Positions 12,262 through 23,800 of a stretch of DNA of 64,000 bases are shown here, piece after piece. Source of the DNA: Posidonia oceanica (Eukaryota > Streptophyta > Magnoliopsida > Alismatales > Posidoniaceae); assembly GCA_037176725.1 (NCBI GenBank), contig JAZBRS010000049.1, positions 35,952,001 to 36,016,000 of the forward strand. The letters are read 5' to 3'. The notes beneath the pieces were generated by a model that saw only the letters and a list, made by a program, of their open reading frames with translations, was not told where the DNA came from and did not search any database. Position 1 is the stretch's first letter. Every line of letters begins with the position of its first letter. Made by a program: the position numbers and the translations under genes.

Positions 12262-12945
12262 GATGATATAGATGGTTAATCGGGAAATTGATTTATTTAA
12301 CTATCACACGTCTAAATATTTCTTATGTTGTTGATCTCCTTAATCGGTTTATGCATGAGCCTAAGATGACCTATTGGAAAGGTGCTCTACGTGTATTAAC
12401 ATACATTAAGGGCACCCTTGGCAAAGGCCTTGTATACAAAAACTATGGACATCTTGAAGTTGAGATCTACTCAGACTCTAGCTATGCTGGTAATAAAGGA
12501 GACAGGAAGTCAACTTTAGGCTATTATATCTATGTGGGAGGCAATCTTGTCATTTAGAGAAGTAAAAAGCAGAATGTAGTGTTCAGATTTAGTGCAAAAG
12601 CAGAATACCGTTCTATGGCACAAACTGCTTGTGACATGGTGTGTCTAAAATCACTGTTAGCTGAGCTTGGCTTTATAGTGAAGGCTCTAATGCCTATGCA
12701 GTGTGACAATCAAGCAGCTATTTTAATTGTACATAATCTTGTGTTCCATGAATGGATAAAGCACATTGAGGTCGATTGTCACTATACATGAGACACTGTG
12801 ATGAGAGGAATTATTTCTACTCCATACACCCCATCGTCTGAGCAACGGGCTGACATCTTCATCAAAGGATTAAGTGTTGGGGTTTTTGAGTCTCTCTTTG
12901 TAATAAGTTGGGAATGTTAGATATATATGTTCCAACTTGAGGGAA
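12262..12945 (+). pseudogene. Copia-1 RT end and RNase H, decayed
   Basis: This continues the pol frame of Copia-1 beyond Copia-2. It reads the RWLIGKLIYLTITR segment of RT, then RNase H with YSDSSYAGNKGDRKS (about 12469-12513), an AKAEYRSMAQTACD stretch (about 12595-12640), QCDNQAAI (12700-12725) and the C-terminal HIEVDCHY segment. Stops at 12555 and 12789 interrupt it. The GATGA at 12262-12266 is the second copy of the Copia-2 target site. Confidence 0.85.
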
Positions 12946-12947
12946 AG

Positions 12948-13091
12948 TGTTAGATCAATTATTAGTTAGTATTCTACGCCCTTATAAGTTATATGAGTAA
13001 ATAGATATCCATGTAACTAGTATGGTATATGTACATGTGTGTAATCATTTGCTTAATAAATAAATTATATTCATTCTCTCTAATCTCAACA
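12948..13091 (+). repeat. 3' LTR of Copia-1
   Basis: A 144-bp LTR that begins TGTTAGATCAATT right after the purine tract CTTGAGGGAAAG and ends ATCTCAACA. TG...CA ends and position directly after RNase H define it. There is no matching 5' copy in the window. Confidence 0.8.
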
Positions 13092-13364
13092 GACATCATA
13101 CCTTCTGACAAGAAAAACCCTGCAATTTTAAACAATATAGATTTTGTAGATTCATGTTTTTGTTAATGCTATCTTATATGCTATGCAGCAGTATATTTTG
13201 TCATCCATTTTTTGTTAAGTACGATAGTTTTATTTTATATTAAAGTGTTGCTCGTCATTGTTCTCTGTGCTTGAAAATGTTGAATATGGACAAAAGCATG
13301 ACCATTCTTTGTATGCTTTATTCATTTCAGTTGAAAGGTTCGTCTCCTCTTTTTTGTTATACAG

Positions 13365-13464
13365 CTACACAAACAGATGGAGAGTTCTGAGTTTGACGAA
13401 AGTTCAGCAGTCTTGACAAAAAAACAAATTCAAGAAATTGTTAGTGAGGAAGGTAGCGTCTGTT
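13365..13464 (+). CDS. Candidate exon of unrecognised gene (exon d), possibly terminal
   Basis: The acceptor TTTTGTTATACAG ends at 13364. In phase 0, matching the end of the 4181-4246 exon, it reads LHKQMESSEFDESS then AVLTKKQIQEIVSEEG. It may stop at TGA 13462-13464 (…EEGSVC*) or splice out at AAG|GTAGCG after 13452; I cannot decide. The acidic helical composition matches exons b and c, supporting a single gene with a 9.1-kb intron. The family is not recognised. Confidence 0.5.
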
Positions 13465-15170
13465 GAAAATTAGCAGAGGTAGTGGCACCTCCGGCTTTTT
13501 AACTGCACTATACCACCTTCTTATCTTCTGCAAATAGTCATCCTTATTATTGCATCATTTTTTATTCAAATGTGTTGTGTATCCTAAATTCCTTCTATTT
13601 CCTTGATTGGAACCTCTAGAATGTTTACTATAACTTGTTTTATAATTCCATGCAATTGTGCAATGACCTCTCAGTTGTAATTCACTTGGTAAAATAGCTA
13701 CACTCAAAAATGGAGATGACCTCTGGTCCATAATGATTTAAAGTTGATTAAATATTGGAACGGGATAGCCGTTTTATTCAGATCCATAGTTTAATGAATA
13801 ACTTGATTGATTTGATCATGTGGTTGTGTCTTACACGATGGGTCCCTCGTCTTTTGCTGTTTTAGAAGATTCAGTTGGACATTAAGTAAAGATATCATCG
13901 TTTTCAGGATCTACGTGTATAAATTTTCTTTGCTTTTGGAAAGACTTTCTTTTGTCTTCCTTTTATTCAATCACTTTTTGTGGAGTGGTTATTTTCAAGT
14001 AACAACAATGAAATAAAATTTAATAAAACTAAAAACAAAATTAGTTTTGCCTCTGTGAAACACGTTTCTGCACCTGAGTGAAACAAAATTGAAAAAATTC
14101 AATATATATTGACTCGTCACAACAATATTTGTGTGTCCTGTGATCACTTTGGGTTTTCATTGGCAAGAATTTCCTCTAGCCATGAGTGGTGGTGTACTGC
14201 ACAGATGTAAGCCCTTTAGGCCCAATTTCCGTTTGAAATATATTCTCTGGTCATTCTCTGATTGAATGTGTTGCATCAACAATCAAAAATTTGTAAAACT
14301 GATAATTTTCTGTTTTCTAGCACAGGACATCACTGGACGTGTACATTAGGAATAAGCTTCTGAACCATTGGACGCGACATCATCATCAGGTGTGATTATT
14401 CACTAGGAATGTTAACTTGCCTTGCTAAACTGGCCAAGAATCTACTCCATGGAGTACATTGCTACTGTTCCCTTAGCCAGTTAGCTTTGATGCAAGTTCT
14501 CACTAGGCGACAAATAAAATGCTAGAACGCCTGGACCTCTGAAAGCCACATATGGTCTCTGCAAGCTCTAAAAATGGACTACTCATATGTTCTGCTGCGG
14601 TTCTGCCCCGCTTGTTTGTATTTCTGATAACAAGTGGGAAACATTACTCTTTGTAAAGTTTGGTAACACATCAGATTCATACCATCCGCAGCATCTGTAT
14701 TGTATGTTTACTTTTTCCTGTCTTCCTCTTCACTACCACTTGGGAATGTTGACAGCCAACGCAAGGTGGCTTGTGGCCGTGGCTGCTGGTGGGTGGTTAT
14801 GGGCCACCATCATTTGTCTGATCACCATCATATGTGGCAGTGTTCCATTTGATGCATGCTTACCAGGTGGTCCTGCAGGCAATGTTATTGGAAGGAGGAG
14901 AAAAAAACTACGAGAGAATGTTGAGTGGAAGAATGGTGGTGGGATCTCCGGCCATCCACTGACTTGAGTCACCACTACAACACTACTGCTATTGATGCCT
15001 CCTGCTCAACCGCTCAAGATCCAATATAGATTTCCAACAGGCATAAGTCCCATCTTCACGTGAAAAGCTTTTGGAAGGTGTGTGACACACCGCGGGATTA
15101 AGGCCGTGCTCCCCACTATGATGGCCGTGAGTCATTTAACTTTCTTTTTCCCTTTCTTCTTTCTTATTGA
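13465..15170. other. Intergenic or 3'-end stretch, nothing firm
   Basis: AT-rich DNA without a convincing gene. A 126-codon open frame at 14587-14967 (plus) has a hydrophobic middle (about residues 55-85) that could be a membrane segment, but it has no recognised motif, exon signals or regulatory context, and an overlapping minus frame is equally open. Confidence 0.4.
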
Positions 15171-15177
15171 AAGAGGG

Positions 15178-15265
15178 CCCTATGGCTTAGTGGGAGACCA
15201 TGATATGTGAAATCGTCTCCTCCAAAAGAGGGTCGATCCTTTGCATGAAGGTCTCTCTTCTTCGA
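15178..15265 (+). repeat. Possible tRNA-derived SINE head (A and B boxes)
   Basis: TGGCTTAGTGGG at 15183-15194 fits a pol III A box and GGGTCGATCC at 15230-15239 fits a B box, about 36 bp apart as in tRNA genes. The segment does not fold into a clear tRNA and no clean 3' tail or target duplication was found, so a SINE fragment is more likely than a tRNA gene. Confidence 0.35.
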
Positions 15266-15848
15266 AGCTTTCCCTTCATATCGTTTCGTGCATTCATATT
15301 CTCCCAAGCTGTCTTCTCTACCTTGCTTCCATACTAAGAAAGAGTTGCCGGCCTAACAGTCTATGGATATTATCTTTTTCTTCAACGCATGTGTCCTCGA
15401 TGAGCTGAATACTATTGATGAGAAAGGTGGTGTCTCCCACTTGAAACATCTATTTGTCAGATATGTTCATAATATTTGAGGAAGCAGATCCTTTGGAGTT
15501 AGATCGTTGGATATCATGTTATGTTTTATCTTTAAAGTAAGAAACTACAAATTATATAAATGATTCTCATACTGTTGAATAAACATGGTCTGATAATTAA
15601 GTTACGTTTACAGGAAAAGACTTTATAGTGCGTTTGATCGACATTTTGTCACAAATGTAGGAGTTGTAGCTGTGATTAACTTCAACTGAGGCAGTGATAC
15701 CTTCTGACAAACCCTACTAATGAGGTTGGTTGACACAAAACAGGATATGTAAGCATGTGATGACAAGCAATCGGATTTAATTCGTTCTTCTTCAAGTGGG
15801 CTGAAGATTTACTTCATAGGTGCGGGCCCCTCAATACCACATAGTGGT

Positions 15849-15875
15849 GGGGTTTGGGGTGGGGGGGGAGGTGGG
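15849..15875 (+). other. G-run with quadruplex-forming pattern
   Basis: Four or more runs of three to eight G separated by 1-3 bases lie within 27 bp. It stands in AT-rich spacer about 0.98 kb upstream of the SGR5-like start codon. Formation or function is not shown. Confidence 0.5.
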
Positions 15876-16749
15876 AGTGCGGTTCCGCCCGCAGTGGATT
15901 AATTTCCTTGCTTCATGATTCGTATGCTGGATAGGTTTTCGATGGGATTTCTTCATCCTTTTTGGATAAAACCTCGAGGATTCCTTTCATCGTTGGAAGG
16001 ATGTAAAAACTCAAAGCCAGCTAATGGAATCCGACTGCACACGCTGGCAACTCAAAACCCACAACGGGAAGAACCAAGAAGAAGATAGAGAGCATGCACA
16101 TGCCAAAAGCAAACCATTGTGCCCACTTCCAACCACTCTCCTCTCCCGCAGTACCACTACTGCTATTGCCAACCCAAAAAGCACTGTGTCATAACGATAT
16201 CATCTCATCCGTGTTCTAATGTCATCCACGCACCAGAACTGCGAAGAGACTTATCATGTGCACAACGGAACTATTCTGTATTTCCTAAATATGAATCGAA
16301 ATCTTGTAACTTATATTTGAAGAGATCGCTCTTTGACGATAAAGAGTTGCTGTTGTGGCGCAAGAAGAATGCACAATAAACACGTAACACAACGATGTAT
16401 GCGGTGGCTGTTTTTTTGTGAGCATTGATGAAATGGAAGTCTCAAGCCACTGAATGCTTATAAGCTAACTTACATAGTTTCTCCCGAGGCATTAACTTTA
16501 ACTGTTTTTCATTTCTTTTGATAAAAGTAGACCGAATTATGTTTCCAAATACATGAAGACATCTTGCGAAAATGAAACCGACGGCGATGGATATCGGTTG
16601 TTATCTAACAGCAGGTTCCATGCAATTTTCAATCGATTTTGCGTTGGACCACCGGTTAATTACTCCATAAAAGTCATTACATATGTACATAACTAGATGT
16701 CCACAAAATAACCAGAGGGACATTATGGTAAACCTTTGTGTAGAATTTG

Positions 16750-16759
16750 TATATTATAT
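16750..16759 (+). promoter_or_regulatory. Candidate TATA box of the SGR5-like gene
   Basis: TATATTATAT lies 71-80 bp upstream of the ATG at 16830, followed by a CA/CT-rich stretch that could be a short leader. Placement is right for a plant TATA box with a leader of roughly 40-50 nt; no other evidence. Confidence 0.3.
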
Positions 16760-16829
16760 GGTGCTTAAAGTGCACCACCCGCCATCACACTCTCACCACC
16801 TTCTTGCTCATTCCACACTCCATTTGATA

Positions 16830-17288
16830 ATGGGAGAGGAAGACTGCTCAAGGGAGCTCCAGTTACTCTCCAAACCTTTCTCATCCCCGCATCACCAATG
16901 GGCATCCATTACTCCTATGAAGAAACATTACCCTTCCAACCATCCGTCGCTCGATCTCAAGTTGTCGATCGGCATCGGCACATGTGAGACACCTTCCAAG
17001 GAGGCAGCCAAGACAAACATGAAGGGCATCCAGGCCTTGCGATGGCACACTGCAGAACAAATCCGGCTTACAACGGTAGAGAAGGCCTATGCAGAACATG
17101 TGAGAGAGTTGACAAGGAGAGAGATGGAGATGGCAGAGGAAGAGTCTGCGAGAGCGAGGATTGTCTGGCAGAGAGCAAGGGAAGAGGTGGAGAAGGCAGA
17201 GAGGATGAAGGAGATGGCCACCCAAAAGGTTGGCCCTTCATGTGCCGAGATCATTTGCCGAGCTTGCCACCAGCGGTTCAGATCATGA
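16830..17288 (+). CDS. SGR5/IDD-like C-terminal-domain protein with EAR motif
   Basis: A 152-codon single-exon frame from ATG 16830 to TGA 17286-17288. Residues 41-45 are LDLKL within a LDLKLSIG stretch, an LxLxL EAR-type repression motif. Residues about 65-135 form a charged coiled coil rich in E, R and A (AEQIRLTTVEKAYAEHVREL then TRREMEMAEEESARARIVWQ). The C-terminus is CRACHQRF, a CxxCxxxF metal-binding-like end. This EAR, coiled coil and CxxC tail order is that of the C-terminal part of SHOOT GRAVITROPISM5/INDETERMINATE DOMAIN zinc-finger regulators. The four N-terminal zinc fingers of those proteins are absent and the protein is about a third of their length. It is probably a nuclear transcriptional co-regulator (inference). 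It could be a truncated IDD-like gene or a distinct short family; the intact frame favours a real gene. Confidence 0.72.
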   Translation: MGEEDCSRELQLLSKPFSSPHHQWASITPMKKHYPSNHPSLDLKLSIGIGTCETPSKEAAKTNMKGIQALRWHTAEQIRLTTVEKAYAEHVRELTRREMEMAEEESARARIVWQRAREEVEKAERMKEMATQKVGPSCAEIICRACHQRFRS

Positions 17289-17711
17289 AATATAACACCT
17301 ACATAAGGATAATTGTAATTTCCATGGTTCAGTGTATCCAGGTTTGATCATTTCAACTTTCTGCTGTATTCCTCATTTGGCATAACCAGAGCTACTTGTG
17401 ATAATAGAAATGCTGCAAGATCAATTCGAAATTCGACATCAACAATGTCATCCTTGATCTTGTGATTGATACAAATCTCTCTCTTCTCTCTCTCTCTCTC
17501 TCTGAACAAAACATACAAATAGACTCAATGCAGAGGAATACAGAAAAAAAAAGTCTTCCATCGTACAAATAGGTAGACGGAAGCTTCGTGAAGAAAATTC
17601 TGGGTTACTAAACCATAAAAGTAAAAAGAGAAGGCTGCATATTGTCCAGGAGAATTTAATTTTTATAGGTGACAGGACTCATCTAACTTTCTACAAGATT
17701 CGAGAACTTAA
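17289..17711. other. Spacer between convergent genes
   Basis: This holds the 3' ends of the SGR5-like gene (plus) and ALKBH1 (minus), which converge. A (CT)n run at about 17476-17503 is the only notable sequence; no AATAAA-type signal is clear on either strand. Confidence 0.5.
17476..17503. repeat. CT-rich microsatellite
   Basis: An almost pure run of CT dinucleotides with one interruption, in the spacer between the SGR5-like gene and ALKBH1. Confidence 0.85.
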
Positions 17712-17851
17712 TTAGTTAACCTGTCTGATGTTGATATTGATCCTTGATGTTTTCATATATTCCCTGATATCGAGATAGTCTTCACGATATAGCTTCAACA
17801 ACAGAGGGGAAACATCTGCATTTTCTTCATCAGTGAATATCCGTGGTACTC
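17712..17851 (-). CDS. ALKBH1: ALKBH1 exon 6 (terminal)
   Basis: Acceptor TTTTGCAG|GAGTAC. It completes the Gly codon begun 15 kb away and reads VPRIFTDEENADVS to RININIRQVN, then TAA. It carries the two arginines of the RxxxxxR co-substrate motif, so the enzyme would be dead without correct splicing across the large intron. Confidence 0.92.
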
Positions 17852-20800
17852 CTGCAAAACCAGATAGAAATCCCAAAATAATTTCAATTTGAAGTAGCCA
17901 ATTAAAGTAACAGTGACATATACTGATAAAAGGCAGCTCACATGGATGGCACTGATAAAACGAAAGAGTCTTTTTGAAGCCATAACATCTAAAAACTTTA
18001 TCCACACAAAGGAAAAGGATGCCACCCTAGTAAAAAATTTAACCACCACATGCATTTCCCTTTTTATACCAGCCATCACCTTCTGACCTCTATTTTTAAA
18101 ATTGTGGGAGTACGTTGGGGCAATACCATGTTTTTTAAACATGATGATTTGTAATAAGTACATGATTGTACGTAAATGCACTAAGAAAATTGGTTCTTAG
18201 ATATTCCTCAAATAGAGTATTAATATAGCGTTTGGTACACTAGAACGAAAAATAAATAGGAATGGAATGAACTCTGGAATAAAATTTGAAACGAAATTGA
18301 ATGGAATGAACCTTGACCTTCCTTTTCTTTCGCTACAGTTTTACCAAAATGCTCCGCCTCCTCTCTCTCCTCCTCCTCTCTGACCTCGTCACCCTCCGCT
18401 CCCAATCCCCCTTCGGCGTGATCCACCTCACCGACGATCTCGTATCCCGCTTCCTCACCTCCCCCCCAATCCCTCGCCCTTACTCCCTCCTCGTCTTCTT
18501 CGACGCTGCCCAGCTCTGCCACAAGTCCGACCTCCACCTCCTCGAGCTCCGCACCGAGTTCGACCTCCTTCCTCTAACGGACCTCGCTTCCTTCTCCCAC
18601 CTCGCCGATTCCATGGACGAGTTCATCAAGGCCAGATTGGTGCTCTCCGTCGGCGAGATCTGTCGTTCGCCGTCGGTCTCGGGGCGCCAGATGGTGTTCC
18701 TGGCTGTCCTTGAGGTGATTGCAACGCCGTTCGCGATCTGGAGGGTTTTACGTGGGGAGACGATGTCCCACGACTCTATAGTTGAGTTCGTCGAGGCCAG
18801 ATCGGGTCTCTTCGTCGGCAAGATCCGTCGTTCATCGCCGGTCTCGGGGCGCCAGATGGTGTTCTTGGTTGTCCTTGAGGTGATTGCGACGCTGTTCACG
18901 ATCTAGAGGGTTTTACATGGGGAGACGATGTTCCACAACTCCATGGCCATCAGGTGTGGCGAAGGAGGGAGGGGGGTTGTGGGGAAGCTCGTTGAGTTTT
19001 TTTTTATTTTATTCCAATGGATTTGGAAATCAAATTCCTTATCTCTTGAGAAGGAATGAAATTCCCATGTTATTTCAATGTTATTTTTTAACCAAACATT
19101 GGAATAGACTTTTTTCATTCCATTTTGATGCATTCCGGTCACCATTCTAACGTACCAAACGCTACTTTAGAGTTATTTTCCTCCTAGAGAAGACTGCTAC
19201 TCTTTGTTCCAATGTGGAAATTCTGTATTCTTAAAATCCTCTACAAGATTTCATCTTGATGCCCATGGGCAAAACAATGGTGGTGTCTTTAAGAAGTAGT
19301 GGCACAAGCATTGAGCATTAACAACCTCACAAGCAATCCTAGCAAGTAGCAACATCCCATCATATCACCACTCAAAATCACCGATTAAACATATATTTCA
19401 TATGATTGAACTGACCAATGTTTCTACCACAATTGCTGTACTCCACCTAAGAATCTGGTGTTTGATTTGGTTGATCTCTGGGAATTCTGCTTACACTCAT
19501 GGATTAGAAATTGCACCAAGCATGATGAATTCATGCAACTGAAAGATAACATTAGGGTCACTCTGGATGGTTAAGCTTAGTTTTTGACTCTTTGTAAGGC
19601 AAATCTTGACAGGCATAGAACTGGTCTATGAACAATAACAGAAGTATGCCAAAGTCCAAACCAAGAGAATGTGGTCGAATTCAATTGACCAAAAAAAAAA
19701 AGCAAACTTAACACGGTCAATATCTCCACACAAGAAAGAGGAGGAATTTGCACAGAGACAAAAGGACTGATAGCTTTTCCCTGGAGCTGTGCACAATGAA
19801 TATCTAAACCGGACCAAGTGTTGAAATAATAGGAAGATAACATGGATATCTTCTGGCAGTCCTAAGAAGATATCAATCAAATTAGGAAACATTGCATCTA
19901 ATATGTGCAAAAAGAATGATGGATCCATGAATCTATGTTAGGAACCCCACTGTTAGAGTTATATATTTATATATCATGTATTAGGAGTTATTGATTAGAC
20001 GGGTTATTAGATATCCATTTAGTCTAGGATGTCTGATAACTCTTCTTATATGTACTCATATGCTATTTAGTGAATACAAGTTTCTTTTATCTTGATTTCC
20101 ACATGGTATCAGAGCTCTAGGACAAAACCTAACTCCACCGACAGCAACCCCTCTACCTTTTTCCACTGCCGTCAGCCCCTCGGAGGGTCACTTTCCTCGC
20201 CGTCAGCCCCTCCAGGGGCCTCCTTTGGCGCCGTCAGCCCCTCCAGGACTTTCCTCCAGTGCCGTTAGCCCCTCCAGGGGCCTCCTCCGACGTCGTCAAC
20301 CCCTCTAAGGGCCTCCTCGGGTGCCGTCAGCCCCTCCAGGGCTCTCCTCCCGTGCCATCAGTCCCTCCAGGGACCTCCTCTGGAGCCATCAGCCCCTCCA
20401 GGGCACAGGTCCATCGTTGACAGCCCCTGTAGGGCCCTTCCAAGCCACCACCGCTGGCAGCCCCTGCAAGGCTCTCTCCCACCGTCGCCAGTCTCTCCAG
20501 AGGCCGCCTCCACCGCCGGTAGTCCCTCCGGGACTCCTCACCCCTCGTTTCTCCTCCTTTATGTTTGAACAGTGATGTTGGCAGCCACAAGAACGTACGT
20601 CGTCTCCAGTGCATGGACCTATCAAGTCTACATGTATAGGTGTAGCAGTTCGACTGTCCCGTTGGTGATTCAGTTAAGTTTTTTCAGCCAAATCAGCCCT
20701 TTCTAGTATTGTTATAATGGCATCTCGCAAGTCGTTGATGAAGAACCTCAGTGGGACCTTTGAGAAACTTAATGGCAAGAACTATCTCCTCTAGGCATAG

Positions 20801-23800
20801 AGTTTTGAGACCTTCATAGCAACACATCGGAAGTTGAAGCATCTTACAGAATCTCTTCCCGACAGCAAAGCCACTACATATGATGATTGGTATGCTGATA
20901 ATGCGGCCATTGTGTCATGGTTGGTCAACAGTATGGAGCCTACAGTTGCACAGGGAGTAATGATGTAATGCCTCGCGAAAAAAAATTGGGACACATTGCG
21001 ACTCACATATGGCCACGAGAAGAACATCTCGAGAGTATTCGAAGTGTACGAGCAACTATTCACATTACGCCAAGGTGATCGTTCGATTCAAGAGCACTTT
21101 ACAGTCCTTTGCGCTCTTCTAGATGAACTTGATGTCTATCAACCTTTGACTGCCGACATCACCCAGTTGAGACAGTACTGTGAGGAACTCGCCGTTGCAG
21201 TCTACTTATCTAGTTTGAACTCGGACCTTTGCTCCCAGATTCAGAAACAGATCTTAGGTGCAAATAGTGTTCTAGATTTACAGACTGCCTTTACCAGGAT
21301 TCTACGCATCTCCACAGCCACGCCAGCCCCAATAGTAGATTAGTCCGCCATAGCAGCCATACATGGTCAGGGGCGAGGTAGCTCTCGAGGGGGAGGTTGG
21401 GGGCATGCAGACAATGGAGGACGTTCTCATTGCACACATTGTGGACGTATGGGACATCGAGTAGATAGGTGCTATAATAAGATTGGTCAACCACCGACGG
21501 TAAATGTTACCATAGAGACTCCACCCATCACCTCCACCGGTGATGAGCAGACTGTCTTCATTTTCCAAGCTGATTATGAGCGATTTTTACAACTACAGGT
21601 CACTGACTCCACAGCCACCGCATCCCATACTACTTCCTCAGGTACTAGTGCACTCCTAGCTTCCAGGGATAACTCCTGAATGCCTCCTTTCATATGTCAG
21701 GTACAAAAACTCTTTTTTCACATTTGTCTCAGCTTTTTGACATTTGCTCAATTGCTATCGCTGATGGTCGTTCCTGTCATGTTAGTGGAGGAGTTGTGCA
21801 AGTCTCTTCTCAACTCTAGTTTAAAAAAGTCCTATATGTACCTTATTTTTCTGTTAATCTTCTTTCTATTAGTGCCATTACAAAACAATTACTTTGTTAT
21901 GTGACTTTTCTCCCATTCCACTGCATTTTTCAGGATTTACAGACGGAGAGGAGGATTGGCTTGGCCTGTGAACGAGGAAATAGCATGAACCTACTGATCA
22001 GTGATTATATATCACGAAGATTAGCATCCGTGGTGTCCCCCTCTGAGCCATCCATTCTGTGGTACTATCGGCTAGGTCATCTATCTCACAGGAAATTACA
22101 GTAAGCCTTACCCTGATTTTCAGTATCTACTTTTGATTGTGAATCGTGTCAATTAGGTAAGTACCATCGTGCTACCTTTAAGCATCTACATCTTTCGTCG
22201 AGTTAACATTTGTTGGAGTTGGTCCATTGTGACATCTGGGTCTTGCTAGAGTCACATTTATGTCTAGTCATCGTTATTATATTGTTTTTATTGATGATTT
22301 TTCACGTGCGTCTTGGGTTTACTTGCTTAAAGATCGTAGTCATGTCATTGATGTACTCAAAACTTTTATTATAGAAATAAAAAATCAATTTACTGTTACT
22401 CTAAAATGTTTGCACACAGACAATGCCATTGAGTTTGTCAAATCTAGTGTTCAGTCTTATTGTGCTTCTTTAGGTGTTATACATCAGACTACTTGTCTAC
22501 ACACCTACCAATAAAATAGTATTGTTGAGCGAAAACACAGACATATCTTAGATGTCACGTGCACCATTATGTTACAAATGCATGTTCCAAAACACTTATG
22601 CTCTGATGTTGTCCTCACTACTTGCTGACTGATAAATAGGATGCTCTCTACACCTTTGGGCTTTGGGGGTGAAGTTCCTCTTCGGTCTTCGATCTGATAT
22701 GGAACTTTTCCCTTTGACTCCTCGAGTTTTTGGGTGTGTTACCTTTGTTTAGCTGCACTAGATAAGTTGTCTCCCAGGTCTATCAAGTGTATGTTTGTGG
22801 GATGCTTCAGAACTCAGCAGGATTATAGGTGTTTTCATCCTTCCACCAGACGGTATTTTATATCTACCGACGTCACCTTCTTTGAGTTTGAAGCGTACTT
22901 TGATGGTACTACATCTGATGTCAAGTATCCTCCCCTACCGTCTGTTGTTGAGCCATCTGCCACAAAGTAAATTGAATTTACAACTATCAACAATGAGATG
23001 CTCCGTCCTTTGCAGGTATATCATCGCCGTCAGCAAATACAAGCACCTTCTTTGGCAGAACCATCTTCCTTTACGAATGCAAATCAACCTCCCACCAGTT
23101 CAGACCTTCCAATTGCACTTCGAAAGAGTACCCACTTTCTACTATTCATTCTATTTCCAATTTTGTTTCCTATGACTCTCTTCATCCAGTTTTTCGTAGT
23201 TTTGCCTTGTCTCTTTCTTTTGAGTCTGTTCCAGAAACTATCAGGAGGCACTACTACTTCCTCATTGGAAGGCAACCATAGATGAGGAAATAACAACTTT
23301 AACATCTCGTGACACTTGAGAGTTGGTGACCCGCCCTGTTGGAGCCACCATAATCACTGCAGATGGATCTATACCGTGAAGCACAAGGCAGACGGCACAA
23401 TTGACATGTACAAAACTAGATTGATTGTTCAGGGTTTCACTTAGACATATGGCATAAACTATGCAGAGACTTTTTCACCAGTTGCCAGACTAAATTCCAT
23501 TAGCGTGATTTTATCCATTGCCATCAATCACTCGTGGGAGATATGCCAGTTGGATGTCAAAAATGCATTTCTGTATAGTGATCTCATAGATTCAGGAGAA
23601 GGATAGAGTATGCGGACTGAAGAAGGCTATTTATGACTTAAAACAGAGTCCCCGAGCTTGACTTGACAAGTTCAACCAGATAACTATGGTAGGTAGTTTT
23701 AAGAAATGCAGTTGATCACTCTATTTTCTACAGGAGAACTACCAGTGGATTGTGTTGCTAGCAGTCTATGTTGACGACATATTACTGACAGGTACTGTGC

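Larger units (their letters stand above)
4510..13091 (+). mobile_element. Copia-1: 5'-truncated Ty1/copia element, split by Copia-2
   Basis: Plus-strand copia remnant. Two segments, 4510-7205 and 12262-13091, are continuous with each other once Copia-2 (7206-12261) and its GATGA target duplication are removed. The left part starts inside the RG-rich end of gag with a zinc knuckle, continues through protease, integrase and reverse transcriptase; the right part holds the end of RT, RNase H, a purine tract and the 3' LTR. The 5' LTR, primer site and most of gag are missing, so the element is not full-length. It lies in the same orientation as the gene whose intron it occupies. Confidence 0.85.
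18226..19164 (+). mobile_element. Pack-type TIR DNA transposon in ALKBH1 intron 5
   Basis: A 939-bp segment with matching inverted ends: TAGCGTTTGGTAC at 18226-18238 and its complement GTACCAAACGCTA at 19152-19164. Both ends continue into GGAATG/CATTCC-rich sequence. The middle is GC-rich and contains an OST3/OST6 gene fragment plus a 165-bp tandem duplication, in sharp contrast to the AT-rich ends and flanks. No transposase is present, so it is non-autonomous. The target duplication is not clear (flanks ATTAATA and CTTTAGA), so the superfamily (hAT, PIF or Mutator-like) is left open. Confidence 0.7.

Noticed and set aside
14587..14967. 126-codon frame with a hydrophobic segment
   Set aside because: No recognised motif, overlapping open minus frame, no splice or promoter support; kept only as a note in the spacer entry.
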